NCBI GenBank assembly: GCA_023101725.1
Contig: JALJCO010010161.1
Location: forward strand, 248,001-312,000
Reading direction: 5' to 3'
DNA from: Atherinomorus stipes
Lineage: Eukaryota > Chordata > Actinopteri > Atheriniformes > Atherinidae
Length of the DNA stretch: 64,000 nucleotides
The translations under genes were made by a program, and so were the position numbers. Positions 1-11,372 of this stretch are shown here, piece by piece (within the stretch, counting starts at the first letter, position 1; each line of letters starts with the position of its first letter). Below the pieces are notes generated by a model that was given only the letters and a program-made list of their open reading frames with translations, was not told the origin of the DNA and ran no database searches.

Positions 1-1194
1 GCACAGTCCTGCGACCGTTCTTTCATCAGTTCTTCATTAATGAAAAACATTTACATAACTGACATCTGACCATCTTGTGGACGAGGTAACCAAGCAAGTC
101 ATTACTTCACAGCCACTGAGGGAAACATCTAAGGGCTCCAGCTGTGGAAAAGGTGAGGTCGCTGTCTCTTTTATTTAATTTTTTAATAATATCTATAAAC
201 ATTGCACTTGTCTGAAAGCAACCTGCATGAGAAGGAGGTTTTCTGGATGAAAAGATGTCAGCTACATCACTGAAATGTAGAATTGGATTTCTAAACAGTT
301 TTTTTTTACTTGAATCCTCTTTTTGTTCAGGTTTTTTAGGGACGGTCTGATTTGAGAGCTCCACGATGCAGCAGCAAGCACGTCGCCACTTATGGCTCAT
401 TTATGCTTGACACAGAAAACGTTTACAGACAGACAGACGGACACTTTCGAGCATCTTTGCTTCTTTCAGGCACATGATTTGGCACATTTTAGGGGGGCTA
501 ATGAATCTGTCGTTAAAAGCTAAGCTTGGATGAACATGTCAACTTCTTTGCACTGCTTTGGGCGCTAAAATGACTCAAAAAACAATTCACTTTGGTGTGT
601 GACTTTACAAACTCGACTGAGTAGAAAGAGTTTTGTTCGCCATCACTACTGGATGCACACTGTCCGAACTTTAGCTCCGCCCCCCTGCTTAGTCTGTCTG
701 ACACTTCTTATCTAAAGAGAAAACAACTTTATGATGCAGAAATCATGGAATTATGTCACCAGTGGTGTTAGAAAGCTGACATCATACACGCAGAGAACTT
801 TCATTTGACCCACTGTTCTTGTCATGACCTGACAGTAATTACAGGCGTAGATAACATATTGTCCCCAAAATAGCACCTCCTATACTTGCCAAGGCCACCT
901 CTCTCAATGATATTTCAGAATGAATGTTAAATAGATCTTTCAGCTTTTCACTGCTCCCACACAGGAGCTGGAAGTGGGACAGTATAGAAAAAAGAAAAAT
1001 AAATAAATACATTTTCAGCCCAAATCCTGACGTTTATGTTTGTTGTGCCCCTACGGTCCGATATGGATTAACAAAAGAACTCCATATTTTCCTGAATTTC
1101 TCTTCCGATACTTTAAAGGCAGATGATGGTAGAAAAACGGTTCGAGCAAGCTACATTATAAAAACCACCTGAAACCACACCTCCAAAGCGCAGG
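1..1194. other. Unassigned non-coding sequence
   Basis: Only short open stretches without recognisable domains are present. A short GACA-rich stretch lies near 430-445. No transposon end, tandem array or RNA gene was recognised. Confidence 0.6.
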
Positions 1195-2283
1195 AACGCG
1201 TGCACCAATGATTTACAAGCAGGTTAGTGAATGTAGCTAATTAACAGCCGAGTTAATAGCTTGCTAGCTTGTTAGCTTGCTAGTAAACAGCTGAGGAACC
1301 GCGTTTCTAAGCGTGAAAATTCACTCACCTCCAACTCCTTGTGGGGTGTAAAACATCCACACTGCAAACATCAACGCCTCCATGACTTCATCCACATCCG
1401 TTTTTCTTTTTGGTGGATTCTATGGATGCACTCAGAAAGCATAGTCCGCTCGTCTCGCTCCGATTGGGGACCCGGCTCGGCGGGGAGGGGGGGGTTCCGG
1501 ACCGAGATCGCGTTCGCGTTGCATCGTAGCCAAACGAGCCAAACCTTCTGAATAATGTTCAGAATGCGCTGCTTTCAGATTCACCGTAGGCGAGGACAAG
1601 ACGCAACGAACAAGAAGTCCTCACGACCTCCGTTTCCTCCACATGCACGTACGACGCACAACGTGACTGTTGTTCGTACTTACGAGGATCTGGATACGCT
1701 TTCATCAGACCAGATATCCATGAAAGCTTTTACTGCCTCGTAACTCCACGTCTGACCACGATCCATCTTTGTAAGAACTGCAGTCCCACACGTGTGTTTG
1801 TTGTCGTAGCGTTTACCCACAATGCCCATGCAGTTTGTAGTCCACTTCCTGTATTTGGTCCACTTGAATCAGACCGAGACCTGCGTTCGTAGGCGGACCG
1901 AGTCCCCTCATTTGTTCCGGATCAGAGTCCGATCGCGCATTCACAACTCCCCCAAACGAAGCGACTTTCCGATCAAACGGACTCTGATTCCAATCAGAAA
2001 AACTTTGTGAACGCGTCCTAAGAGCAAACAGCTGCACAGATGACAGCAGCAAGCAGCCATGTTTGTTTCCACTGTGAGACGCTCACGGCGCATTGCGAGC
2101 ATGGGAGTTAGGGGGGGTGGGGAGAGGACCAATGGATTTGAGTTTGACAGACATATTATCATTCAATCAAACTGAACAGACCGATCAAGACGACTGGATT
2201 GGGGTTTTTCAGTCCTGTCTGTTCCACAGGTGAGGTTTTGTGTTAGAGCAAAAACTGGCTGCAATCTGGGTGTGAGGGAGATT
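1195..2283. repeat. Probable DNA-transposon remnant, contains dispersed repeat H
   Basis: The part at 1935-2020, with the core GCGCATTCACAA and the end TTTGTGAACGCGTCCTA, recurs with about 85% similarity at 20531-20618. That makes it a dispersed repeat. The surrounding GC-rich kilobase has the look of a degraded DNA transposon with short GCTAGCTTG repeats near 1260-1290. No transposase motif is readable, so the superfamily is open. Confidence 0.4.
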
Positions 2284-2287
2284 TTAA

Positions 2288-3258
2288 AGGAATAGTCCAC
2301 CCACAGAATGATTGAACTTTATCTTCCACCCCCCCCCCCACACCCCCCCTCATGGTGAGAAAGACTCTGCAGCACTTTTTTAATATCTCAAATGCAGCCG
2401 GTGATCAGGAAGGCTTCTCGTTTCCCCCCAACTTTCATATAATGGAGTTCACCGGGGTCCGAGCCAAAAAGGTCCTTAAAGTCCACAAAAACGTGTCAAT
2501 ATTCCTCCATACTGCTCGTCCAATGTAACCCACGTGTCCTGAGTGGGTAGCGTCCAGAATTTACTGGAAACGACGTCATTTAGTAGATTTTTAGAGCCTA
2601 AACAGTACTACATCAGTACTACATCAGTACTACATCAGTACTGCATCAGTACTACATCACATTTCCTGCAAGCACGCCGATGCGCGTTTACGAAACTACA
2701 GAAAATGGAGCAGACGAGATCACGCGTTCTCTTTTTCTTTCTTTCTTTGTTTTAAATCAACATCAACCCTCTTGGACCCTCTTGTGTTTGTCTGCAGCTC
2801 TGTCGCTCTTAGCACAATGTAAACAGAGACTTTCTTCTTCTACGCTTGCATTATCAGCAGAGTAGGCTCTGAAAGCCGAGGCTTCTGTAGTTTCATGAAC
2901 GCCCATATGCGTGCTTCGTGAAAGTATGTAGTACTGATGTAGTACTGATGTAGTACTGTTTAGGCTCTAAAAATCTACTAAATGACGTCGTTTCCAGTAA
3001 ATTCTGGACGCTACCCACTCAGGACACTTGGATTACATTGGACGAGCAGTATGGAGGAATATTGACACGTTTTTGTGGACTTTTATGGACCTTTTTGGCT
3101 CGGAACCCGGTGAACTCCATTATATGAAAGTTGGGGGAAACGAGAAGCCTTCCTGATCGCCGGCTGCATTTGAGATATTAAAAAAGTGCTGCAGAGTCTT
3201 TCTCACCATGAGGGGAGGTGGAAGATAAAGTTACATCATTCTGTGGGTGGACTATTCC
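2288..3258 (+). mobile_element. Family A foldback element, full length, TTAA target
   Basis: The element is a giant inverted repeat. A left arm at about 2288-2655 pairs with a right arm at about 2930-3258, around a loop of roughly 270 bp. TTAA flanks both sides (2284-2287 and 3259-3262). The left end reads AGGAATAGTCCACCC and the right end mirrors it with one A missing. The arms carry matching landmarks such as the GTGGGTAGCGTCC segment and an 11-bp AGTACTACATC array. It has no coding capacity, so it would depend on a transposase supplied elsewhere. Three further copies or fragments lie at 34686, 37837 and 40182. A TTAA target with AGG ends suggests a piggyBac- or Kolobok-like mobiliser, which is inference. 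Confidence 0.85.
2602..2655. repeat. 11-bp tandem repeat in family A arm
   Basis: About five copies of CAGTACTACAT lie in the left arm; one carries a G variant. The right arm has the complementary series at about 2928-2958, with fewer units. Copy number therefore differs between the two arms, so the array has changed since the arms formed. Confidence 0.85.
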
Positions 3259-3456
3259 TTAAAGCAATATAGTAAAAAATGCTGCTGGAAAACATCATCC
3301 TTCCTGCCTTTAATCGTATATCATCTGCTTTAATTTTAAACTAGACAATACCTCCCAAATCCAATTAGAAAAGGAAGGTCTGACAGCTTCTTTCCACCTT
3401 AAAATCAGAAGACAGTTCAGTAGCTTTGTTGCCTGATTGTATTGTTGATATATACA

Positions 3457-3458
<2 letters not shown>

Positions 3459-3497
<39 letters not shown>

Positions 3498-3519
3498 GTG
3501 TGTGTGTGTGTGTGTGTGT
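3459..3519. repeat. AT then GT compound microsatellite
   Basis: A run of about 18 AT dinucleotides passes directly into about 12 GT dinucleotides. On the opposite strand this is a CA/TA compound repeat, typical of fish genomes. Confidence 0.95.
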
Positions 3520-3603
3520 ATATAAATTTGATGGCATTTAATTTCCTGAACCTAAATTAAAGGAAAATGGAAATTGTTATTTTTGGGGGTCTCAAGCATC
3601 ACT

Positions 3604-4056
3604 GATCTCCACTGGCTCGCTGTTTTCTTTCGGATCCAGTTGAGGATTTATTAAGCATTAAATGGTTTGGCTCCCCCCGTCTGAGCTTCTAAGCAGACGT
3701 TCTCCTGTGAGAGCGCTGAGATCCTCCTCTCAGTTGCTCCTGGAAGTTCCCCCATCAAATGCATCCAGAGGGGATAGAGCGTTTTCTGTTCCTGCCTCCA
3801 AACTTCGGAACGGGCTCCCTCTGGCCGTCCGGTCTGCTCAGTTTCACCATTTAAAACTCATCTTTTTGCAGTGGCAGTTGGTTCTTAGTCAAGCTTACAA
3901 TAAGTTTTATTTTTGTTCTATTCTTTTATCACTTCAAATGATAATTTCTGCTTTAATCTTTCCCATAATCCAACCGTTTTGAATTGTTTTTAAATGGTTT
4001 TATTACCAGCTTTTCTTGAATAAATGTGCGCGCACTCTGGGCAACCTTAGTCGGTC
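3604..4056 (+). pseudogene. L2-like LINE, C-terminal tail of reverse transcriptase ORF plus 3' UTR
   Basis: The translation beginning LHWLAVFFRIQLRIY, then ALNGLAP, then LRSSSQLLLEVP, then GDRAFSVPASKLRNGLPLAVR matches the conserved C-terminal end of L2/CR1-type LINE polyproteins. That region follows the reverse transcriptase domain. In-frame stops after RIY and after LAPPV break it. The upstream endonuclease and reverse transcriptase domains are absent, as expected for a 5'-truncated insertion. The 3' UTR runs to a TTAA at 4057-4060, where family B has inserted, and resumes at 4244. The family assignment is by motif memory only. Confidence 0.75.
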
Positions 4057-4060
4057 TTAA

Positions 4061-4239
4061 AGGGACTAGAGGAAAGAATAGTTAAAGAATAAACATGCAC
4101 GTCCAGTTTGTTAATACTAATGGGTGATGAAGCGTTGAAAACCAAACAGAATGTTTCCACCACGTCTCTCTCCGTTGCAGTTACCTGCAGCGCCAGTCTC
4201 GGCACTCGTGTTCATTCCTTAATCCCGCCTCTAGTCCCT
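4061..4239. mobile_element. Family B TTAA element, short internally deleted copy
   Basis: The ends are AGGGACTAGAGG on the left and its complement on the right, flanked by TTAA at 4057-4060 and 4240-4243. Internal segments (CAGTTACCTGCAG, GAAGCG, TGGTGGAAAC in reverse) match the longer copies at 39707 and 58056. At 179 bp it lacks more than half the interior. It sits inside the 3' UTR of an L2-like LINE, so it is the younger of the two. Confidence 0.8.
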
Positions 4240-4243
4240 TTAA

Positions 4244-4275
4244 ATGTGCTATATAGATAAAATTGAACTTGAGCT
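4244..4275 (+). pseudogene. Terminal piece of the L2-like LINE 3' UTR
   Basis: The tail AATGTGCTATATAGATAAA followed by ATTGAACTTGAG has the form of an L2 3' terminus (gtgctatataaataaa type). Removing the family B element and one TTAA joins it to the tail ending at 4056. Confidence 0.65.
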
Positions 4276-4299
4276 GTTCTTCATAAGACCTGTTTTCTG

Positions 4300-4490
4300 C
4301 CTCCTGACTGAAATAACATACCTCCAAGAATAGAGTATATCCTCACAACCACAGCTGTACTGAATATTCTTGGTCTCAAAAGAACGCAGAAACACGTGAG
4401 ACGACTACAGAAGAGTCAGGATCAAGATGTGTGTTACTATGTCAGAATAAATTCACCTGGAACACTGGAAGATGTAAATGTTTTCACCTC
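4300..4490 (+). repeat. Repeat L, copy 1
   Basis: This stretch matches 5660-5860 in direct orientation at roughly 65-70% identity by eye. Shared anchors are CTCCTGACT, CTTCACAAC/CCTCACAAC, CAAAAGAA and ATCAAG near its end. Both copies can be read in one frame with similar residues (KR....HV, then CYYVRI or CCCIRI, then SPGT or STGT). I do not recognise the family; it may be an old dispersed repeat or duplicated sequence. Confidence 0.55.
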
Positions 4491-5659
4491 ATCGCAGAGA
4501 AACTGCATTAAAGTGTCACAGGAGAACACGTCAGCAGACTTTTTTGAGCTGGAAAAAAACTTTTTAAAAGTAAGACATGATTTATGACTGTGATTTTTTC
4601 CTTCTTAACCGAGTTTGTTTGCAAACTGTGCAGCACCTCTGGCAAGCTACGGTCATTGTAAACGTGCTGTATGCTGTAAATAAACCTGAACTGCAGTGGT
4701 TTAATCTGACATGGTGACCATGGTGAAAGACTTAATAAATCATGGATCTGCAGAAGTTATCAGAGGGTTTCTGAAGACTCCTACTGTCCTGTTATCACCA
4801 TGGTAACTGTTTACATGCATTAACATTTGGATATTTGCAACCGAACAAATACCAGGACTCAAACATTCAACATATTTCCCCAACATTATATTATAGTTCA
4901 ATCATGCTTTCCCTGTGTTTTCGTGCCCCCTGGTTGCGCGTGCATCCTCTCTGACGTTGCTCGGAAACCCATCTATCAAACAATTAGAAAATAAATAAAA
5001 GACAGAAAGGACCACACAGCTCACGCGGTGTTAAAAGCCAGAGAATAAAAGTGGGCCTTTAGACTAGACTTAAATCTCTCCCCAGACGTTAGAGTAAAGA
5101 TATTCTAACAGATGAAAATGTGTCATTAATTTCTTTGTATTTTTCTCTGATAGAATGACATTAAAAAGGACGAATCTCTAATTTTGTTGCATTTAATCGG
5201 AGCTGATTTTTTTGCTGATGATGGAGGTGGTGAATGTGACAAAGCTTTATGAGCTGCAGCTGCACAAGTTTCTTTTCAACATGGAAATAAAGCAGCCAGG
5301 AGAGGTGAAAAAAGTCACACCTCCCACCATCTGCCTTTGAACTTGAATCCATTTTTGTTTTTTGCCTGATGACACTTGAAGTTTTTATAACAGTCTGCGT
5401 GCTGGCTGGTAAATACAGCTTTTACCCAACTACAGTCAAACTTACCGAGAGGGAATAAAGCAGAAATATGAGGTCTTTGTTCAGCAGGACAGATGGAGGC
5501 CACACAGCATTATTAAGATTTCATTTTTAGTAGGCCATGTTTACATAAGGAGTGCAAAGAATCATTATGAATAAGATCCCAATATTTAAAATGAAAGATG
5601 TAATAACATTGTTAAAATAACCCCTGGACTAAATTAATTTCTTGTTGGCAAGGCTTTTT
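4491..5659. other. Unassigned non-coding sequence
   Basis: No transposon ends, tandem arrays or coding domains were recognised. The open stretches are short and lack domain motifs. Confidence 0.55.
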
Positions 5660-5860
5660 TGTCCTACCTCCTGACTAATATGACATGCCCAAAATAAGTG
5701 AAGTACATCTTCACAACTGCCAGAGCTACATGCATAATCCTGGTTCCAAAAGAAAGCTGAGACATGTGAAATTACTAAACAAGTGTCAAAATCAAGGTAC
5801 ATGTTGCTGTATCAGAATACCATCAACTGGAACACAGTGGAAAATGGAAATGGTTATAAG
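5660..5860 (+). repeat. Repeat L, copy 2
   Basis: This is the partner of 4300-4490, about 1.36 kb downstream on the same strand. Similarity starts at the CTCCTGACTAATATGACAT stretch and fades after the GGAACAC segment. The reading frame aligned with copy 1 stays open through 5685-5876, but no known domain is visible. Confidence 0.55.
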
Positions 5861-6289
5861 CTACTCAAAAAAATGACATTATTTTCAGTGAAAACCAGGC
5901 AATAAACTACCAGGACTTCATCACTTAAAAAAAGATCGAGTCATAAGAGAACAAAATCACAGTTTTCTTTTTTTATACTTGTTTGTTGGTTTGTGTTTTT
6001 AGGTGGAATAAAGTTTTTTTTTAATCACAAAATAGCAAAAACTAAGACCTGATTTTGAAGTGATTTTATTTTGTTTGCTACTCTTTAGCTGCTAGCTCAA
6101 CGAGAAATGTGTCCCACAGTGATGAAACAGACATTGTAATCAGTCGAGTAGGCATGGGCCGCTATGAGATTCTGATCGGATAACCGTAGGCAAAAATATC
6201 ACAATTTTACAGGATAGGAAACTAGCTGGTGTTCGTCTTCACAATAAAGATCGATAAAAGAAAAAAAATTATGGATAACCTTTTTTTAA
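5861..6289. other. Unassigned, T-rich with degraded repeat-like sequence
   Basis: From about 6160 the sequence contains TATCACAATTTTACAGG and AAGATCGATAAAAG motifs, like the ends of degraded hAT-type elements elsewhere in the window. No boundaries could be placed. Confidence 0.35.
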
Positions 6290-7104
6290 AGGAGTCATCA
6301 CCCGGGAATCCCACTTTTTCCTGTTAAAATGTGTTGGAACAGGACCTCAGTTAAAGCAGAACTTTTCACCTCCATAAATGCTTTTCAGGATCCCTGTGGG
6401 GCTAAACAAAGTGTTTAGGGAGCGATTCGATGTTTCTGAGTCTCCCCCCGGTGTCTCTGGTCTGTAAGCGGCATTTTCAAGTCTGCCTGAGCAGACCCGA
6501 CACAGATCTAGCAACAACAGAAACCGGTGTCCTCTATCCACCGAGCTGCTTCCAGCGCTGGTTCACACCAGAACCAGGACGATAAACCGGTTCTTTAGCT
6601 TCCCACCTCCTAAACACGGCTCCTGGCTCTGAAACCAGCTCTTTTCTGGACCAGAGTGAAGATCCGGTTCACATTGTGCTGCCTGGACGCCGGGTGGAGC
6701 AGCACCGAGCCTCACGGCTCAATAATCACTTGTCATCTCCGCAAAAAGTAAATAAAAGTTTGTATTGTAACCTGCTAACCGCCCACACCAGAGAAAAATA
6801 TAATCCACCGCATATTTACCCGCAAAACACGAGTAAAACATGCCGCTGCAGGAGACACGGGACTCTGAGCAGCTGCTGCTACCAACGTCGCAGCGTAGCA
6901 TCAACAAGCTGGTAAAAGCTTAGAGAGATAATCAGGATCAGAACAGAGGAGAGACAGTAGAGAAGACGTCTGTGTGCTGTGGGGGGCCCCTCCCAAGCCC
7001 CTCCCTCCAAGATCTACGACAACAAAGCGACATCATGGCGTCCCGTTGCATCAGAACTGCTCTGTACCTGGTATACGAAGGACAGGTACAAAAAAAAAAA
7101 AACC
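6290..7104. repeat. Dispersed repeat D, long copy
   Basis: The segment at about 6990-7085 (CAAGCCCCTCCCTC, AGATCTACGACAACAAA, GCTCTGTACCTGGT, ACGAAGGACAG) recurs at about 16558-16652. The two copies are about 85% alike over roughly 95 bp. The upstream 700 bp contains proline- and CCGG-rich sequence of the kind seen in fish DNA transposons, but no transposase is readable. A 12-A run lies at about 7090-7102. Confidence 0.5.
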
Positions 7105-7108
7105 TTTG

Positions 7109-7278
7109 GCTGGGTACAAACCTCCTATCTCCATTTTACATCATTAAAACTCGACTTCACGTGAGCTTGATTTGGTGAAAACATTCACAAAGTAAATGAA
7201 GAGTTTATGTGCAAAAGCAGTTAATTCCGTTTTTTCTAAATGGCGTTTGTCTATTTTTGCAAATGAACTCTTCATATT
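7109..7278. repeat. Family E TA-type MITE, partial copy
   Basis: The segment from GGGTACAAACCTCCTATCT through GATTTGGTGAAAA, GAAGAGTTT and GAACTCTTCATAT matches the full copy at 48418-48663. The left terminal inverted repeat is missing here and the right one is diverged. Confidence 0.65.
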
Positions 7279-7379
7279 TATCTTATATTCTGTTTTTTTT
7301 TTTTGCCTCATATTATATCTCTGAAACTAACATCTCTCTATCAGGATGAATTTCATTTTGCGTTTACCACATGCTCTTC

Positions 7380-7575
7380 TGAACTTTCCGTGGCGCAGGG
7401 AGAGCGCACGCTAAATCCTCATTTAAATCCTGCTGTTTGCGCCTGTTACAGATTGCGCGTGTAATCTTTGTAGATCACCCGCAAACGCTAAAATGACAGC
7501 GCACGCTATTTATCTGCGAGGCAAAGACATTAGCCTCGCAATTTGGATTCTTTGTAAATCAGGCCCTAAGTGCCA
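7380..7575. repeat. Fragment of GGGCC-ended DNA transposon
   Basis: The right end, GATTCTTTGTAAATC followed by AGGCCCTAAG, is the complement of the CTTAGGGCCTGATTTACAAA type of terminus. The larger element at 43393-44463 begins GGGCCGGATCTATCAAA, so both seem to belong to related families. Internal GCGCACGCTA and GCAAACGC motifs also recall that element. Confidence 0.4.
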
Positions 7576-9366
7576 TAAAAGGGAATTATGTGCCTTAGAA
7601 GATTTTAAACCCCCTCTTTAAACAATGAAAGTAAAACAAGCCTGTTTTGTTGTAAAGGGAGAGAAAGTAACCTTGAATTATGCTTCGCCATCTTTGACAG
7701 TATCACTGCTGCTGTGGTTCGTTATTCAGCCACCCCAGGCCTCCTAAAGCCCCCCTAAACAGGTCCCCGAAACCTATGTAACAAACTCATACAGTACATG
7801 TACAAAAATGTAAATTTAATACTAGAAATGGAAAAGTACAGTTGACTTTAACAGGGAACTGTTTTGTTTTTTGTGAAGACATGTTTTGGCATTGTCCTGA
7901 TAGGAAAGTTGCTTCCTTTTGCTTTCTTTATTCCTTTTTTCATGAGCTGCCAAAGCAATGTGTGGATGTGCTGCATGCTGCCAAACTGATATTCCGCACA
8001 AAGGGGGAGGCTGCCATCGGGTAAAGACGAACCCCCACCATATGGCAGGAATCTGTGCAGCTGATGTAGAACTATTGAAAATGAACTTGGAGAATACGGA
8101 GCCACAAGAGGGCTCCTTTGAAGGATAGCTTTCTGTTATATTAGGTTGGGGAAATTGGAAAATACTTGGCACATTTCCCTTGATCTCCACTGACTTTCAT
8201 CACAGGTTCTCAACTGCATGGAAAGATATCGGGATTATTTCTGAGTGTTTGTGGGCTTTGGTGCTGAATTAGTCATGGCTTTGGAGCACCGGAGTCTTCC
8301 TGCCATCTGAAAACCACACATGTCCAGAATTTACAGGACTGCTGTAGATGAACAGCGGATTATGCTGGAGTGTGTAAATGGAATCGGTTCAACAGAAAAC
8401 CCCTTGAATGCAAAGTGCTGGTGATTACGAGTACTGGTGCAACATTTAAACCTGAATGCGCCTTTTTCACAGATCATTGCTTCAGACAAATTAGGCTTGA
8501 CTGCTGATTTATTTTTGGACAAAACTTTACAATTCAAATACAGTCTTGGAAAGTTTCCACCTTAAATTATAATCATGAAACCTGTGCTCACACAAATATG
8601 GTTTTCTTAATCTCCCAGCATGAAGTCCGCAAACACATTTGACGACAAGTAGGAAATCAAACAGGGGCAATCAGGAGCCTTTAAGAAGGAAAATGGAAAA
8701 AGAGAAGGGGTTGTACACAGGGTGAGGCGTTCCTTTCATACCAATCAGACGACAGCTTTACCATTCGCTGTAATCATCATTATAGCTGCCGTTCTTACAA
8801 ATGACACATTACATTTTTTTTATTTCCAAGTGGCAGCCTCATTGAGTGTGAATTTATATTTTTCACTACAGGACAAAATCTATACATTCAGTTACATGGC
8901 TTATGAAGCTATATGGTGAAAGGAAACAGAACGCTGTTATTTACCGTATTAGCATGACTTGCACTTCTGTATGGTAACGAGACAAAAATCGCTTGGTGTC
9001 TTTTAAAAATGTAAAAGTTTTCAGTCAGTCTGGGCTGTAAGTCAGCTGTGATATTATTGCATTTCCTACTTTTATAAAGTGATTAAAATGAACTATTTTC
9101 CATTCTGGAAAGACAAATAATTGAAATATATTGACTCTGTGTAAAAATGTTTGACTTTTTTGGTGGGCGGGGCTTAGCCTGGAGGCAAAAGCAGCTCTAG
9201 GTGCTATATTGACAAGCGACTGCTAACAATTTTTGGTGGCATTTTTGTAAATGGAGAGTTTTCAAGGAAGTATTTCAGTCTGGGAAATGCTGTTTTAGTA
9301 AATTAATGCTGGCAGATGGAAGCAGGCCAGCTGGTCCAGAAACACTTTTTGTTATATACATATATG
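7576..9366. other. Unassigned, largely single-copy-looking sequence
   Basis: No repeat copies inside the window and no coding domain were found. The section 7840-8220 is not low-complexity and could be unique or conserved sequence. A fish-type GGTGGGCGGGGCTTAGCC motif lies at about 9161. Confidence 0.5.
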
Positions 9367-10130
9367 CAGGTACTACCCAAAAAATTTGAATATTGTGAAA
9401 AAGTTCATGTATTTCTGTAATTCAACTTAAAAGGTGTAATTTACATATTGTATAGATAAATAATATGCAAATCAATATATTTCAAGCTTTTATTTGTTTG
9501 GATGTTTCTGATTAGAAGTTGCAGCTTTAGAAAACCTCTAAATCAAAAACTCAAAAAATTAGAATATTGCATGAAATCAATTTAAAAAGGACTTTAAATA
9601 CAAAAATATCCATCCTCCTGCAGTAAAATCTTGCATCTGTACTTAGTACTTCGTTTGGTCCTTTTGCATGAATGACTCTTTAACCCAGGGGTGTGGTTTT
9701 GGGGGGTTTAGGGTTTGTTTTGCGTGGCATGGATGCTAGCAGCTTTAACCCGCCGTGGCATGGATGCTAGCAGCTTTAACCCAGCCGTGGCATGGATGCT
9801 AGCAGCTTTAACCCGCCGTGGCATGGATGCTAGCAGCTTTAACCCGGCGTGGCATGGATGCTAGCAGCTTTAACCCGCCGTGGCATGGATGCTAGCAGCT
9901 TTAACCCGCCGTGGCATGGATGCTAGCAGCTTTAACCCGCCGTGGCATGGATGCTAGCAGCTTTAACCCGCCGTGGCATGGATGCTAGCAGCTTGTGGCA
10001 TATCTCAGCTGTTATGGAGACCAACATGCTTCCATCACGGCTCTTCTTTATTGTTTGCTCTCTTCCCGTTCAGCTTTCTCTTGACAATGCCCCACATGTT
10101 TTCAATGGGGCAATTTATAAAGCTATTTAT
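9367..10130 (-). pseudogene. Tc1-like transposon remnant with expanded interior
   Basis: The left end begins CAGGTACTACCCAAAAAAT, with a TTTGAATATTGTGAAAAAG stretch and an internal direct copy, CAAAAAATTAGAATATTGC, at about 9550. This is the layout of a Tc1 terminal repeat. On the minus strand near 10045-10118 the residues PIENMWGIVKRKLNGKR are readable, matching the region of the third catalytic acidic residue (the E of a DD(34)E transposase). The codons for a further C-terminal segment (LLASMPRR) have become the 31-bp minisatellite at 9722-10003. The 5' part of the transposase and the other terminal repeat are gone. Confidence 0.8.
9722..10003. repeat. 31-bp minisatellite, nine copies
   Basis: Nine copies have the core CGTGGCATGGATGCTAGCAG followed by CTTTAACCCGC. 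The last copy passes into CTTGTGGCATATCTCAGCTG, which is transposon sequence. Copies are nearly identical; one has CCAGCC for CCGCC and one has CCGGCG. Homogeneity indicates recent expansion. Confidence 0.95.
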
Positions 10131-11326
10131 TAACACCCCCACCCCCAAAAAAAAAAAAAAACTAAATAAATAAATAAATGGGAAAAAAAAAATAAGCAAA
10201 ATAATAAAATCATTAGGTAATTTGTTTTAATCAGGATATAAAATTAATATCAGTGAATCACATTCTGGTCTTGTTGCTGACACTAAATCACATAAGTCAT
10301 GCTCTTATTCTAGTTTCAAAAGGCTTGTGCTTATGAAAAATTTCAATTTAGCCTCCAATAAAATAAAACTTTCAAATTTCCCCATTACAGGATTTTTAAA
10401 GCTTTTAGGAATTATACTTTTATTCCTATGAGGAATGAAAAAAGTCGTAATCAGCAGTCCCAGTCAAGCATCAATCAGCATATTCATTATTGTCCAAAAG
10501 GAAAACATGTACGTGATCTTTGTAAACCGAAACGTTGCCAGCAATTTATCAAATGCAACTGAGCCATGTGGTTTATCTCACAGACAGTAACACTGAGCTG
10601 CTGAACCGAAGTGAATCACAGCTTTGTGGGTGGAACCAAAATGAAAGAGTCTCACGTAGTGATTCAGCAGGACAGCTGGCGTTGCTTTTACAGGGTGAGT
10701 GATCGTTCTGACGCCCACACGGTCTGATATCTCTCTCCGAGAGCGATCCCACTTATCAAAACAATAAACTCTGATGCACACATTTGCTGTTACGAGAACA
10801 CCGAGGACTCAGCTTGATAAAGGTCACTGTGGATGTCATCTGGACCCAACGCTTACTCAGACTAAACTTCAGGATGGTTAAGGAGCTGAATGACTCTGTA
10901 GAAGTCGAAGTCTCGTACTTGTTGAGATCTTTTGGGGTTTTTTACATTTTGTTCATTACCTCAGTCCTTCTTAGTCACAAAACACCGTAAGCAGCTTAAT
11001 GGCAGATTCAGGTAAGAGTTTGATGTATTTTGAATTTGTCGGTCTAGACATTGCCGAAGTATGACCTCTGCTCTGAGGTTTTTTAGAGATAAAAGCTCTT
11101 CTTGTGAAAATGCTCGAAGCTGAGAACCTATTCACGGAAGACTGATGATTAAGAAATGTTTTTTGTGAACGCACTCTGATGGCGATGATTACATTTGAGG
11201 TGTGAAGGTCTGAATCACCGTCTTCCAACTTATTTGCTTCACAGCACAAAAGAAAGACATTTCAGTTACTGCAGAAAGTTTTGAGCAGTTTTTAAACCAT
11301 AAACAGGACAGCTCACATGAAAACTT
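10131..11326. other. Unassigned non-coding sequence
   Basis: It starts with a C then A run (10134-10160) and short AAAT repeats. After that there is no recognisable repeat or coding domain. Confidence 0.55.
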
Positions 11327-11372
11327 ATTATTGTTATTATTGTTATTATTTATTATTATTATTATTATTATT
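11327..11372. repeat. TTA microsatellite
   Basis: Interrupted TTATTATTG and TTA units run for about 45 bp. Confidence 0.9.
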
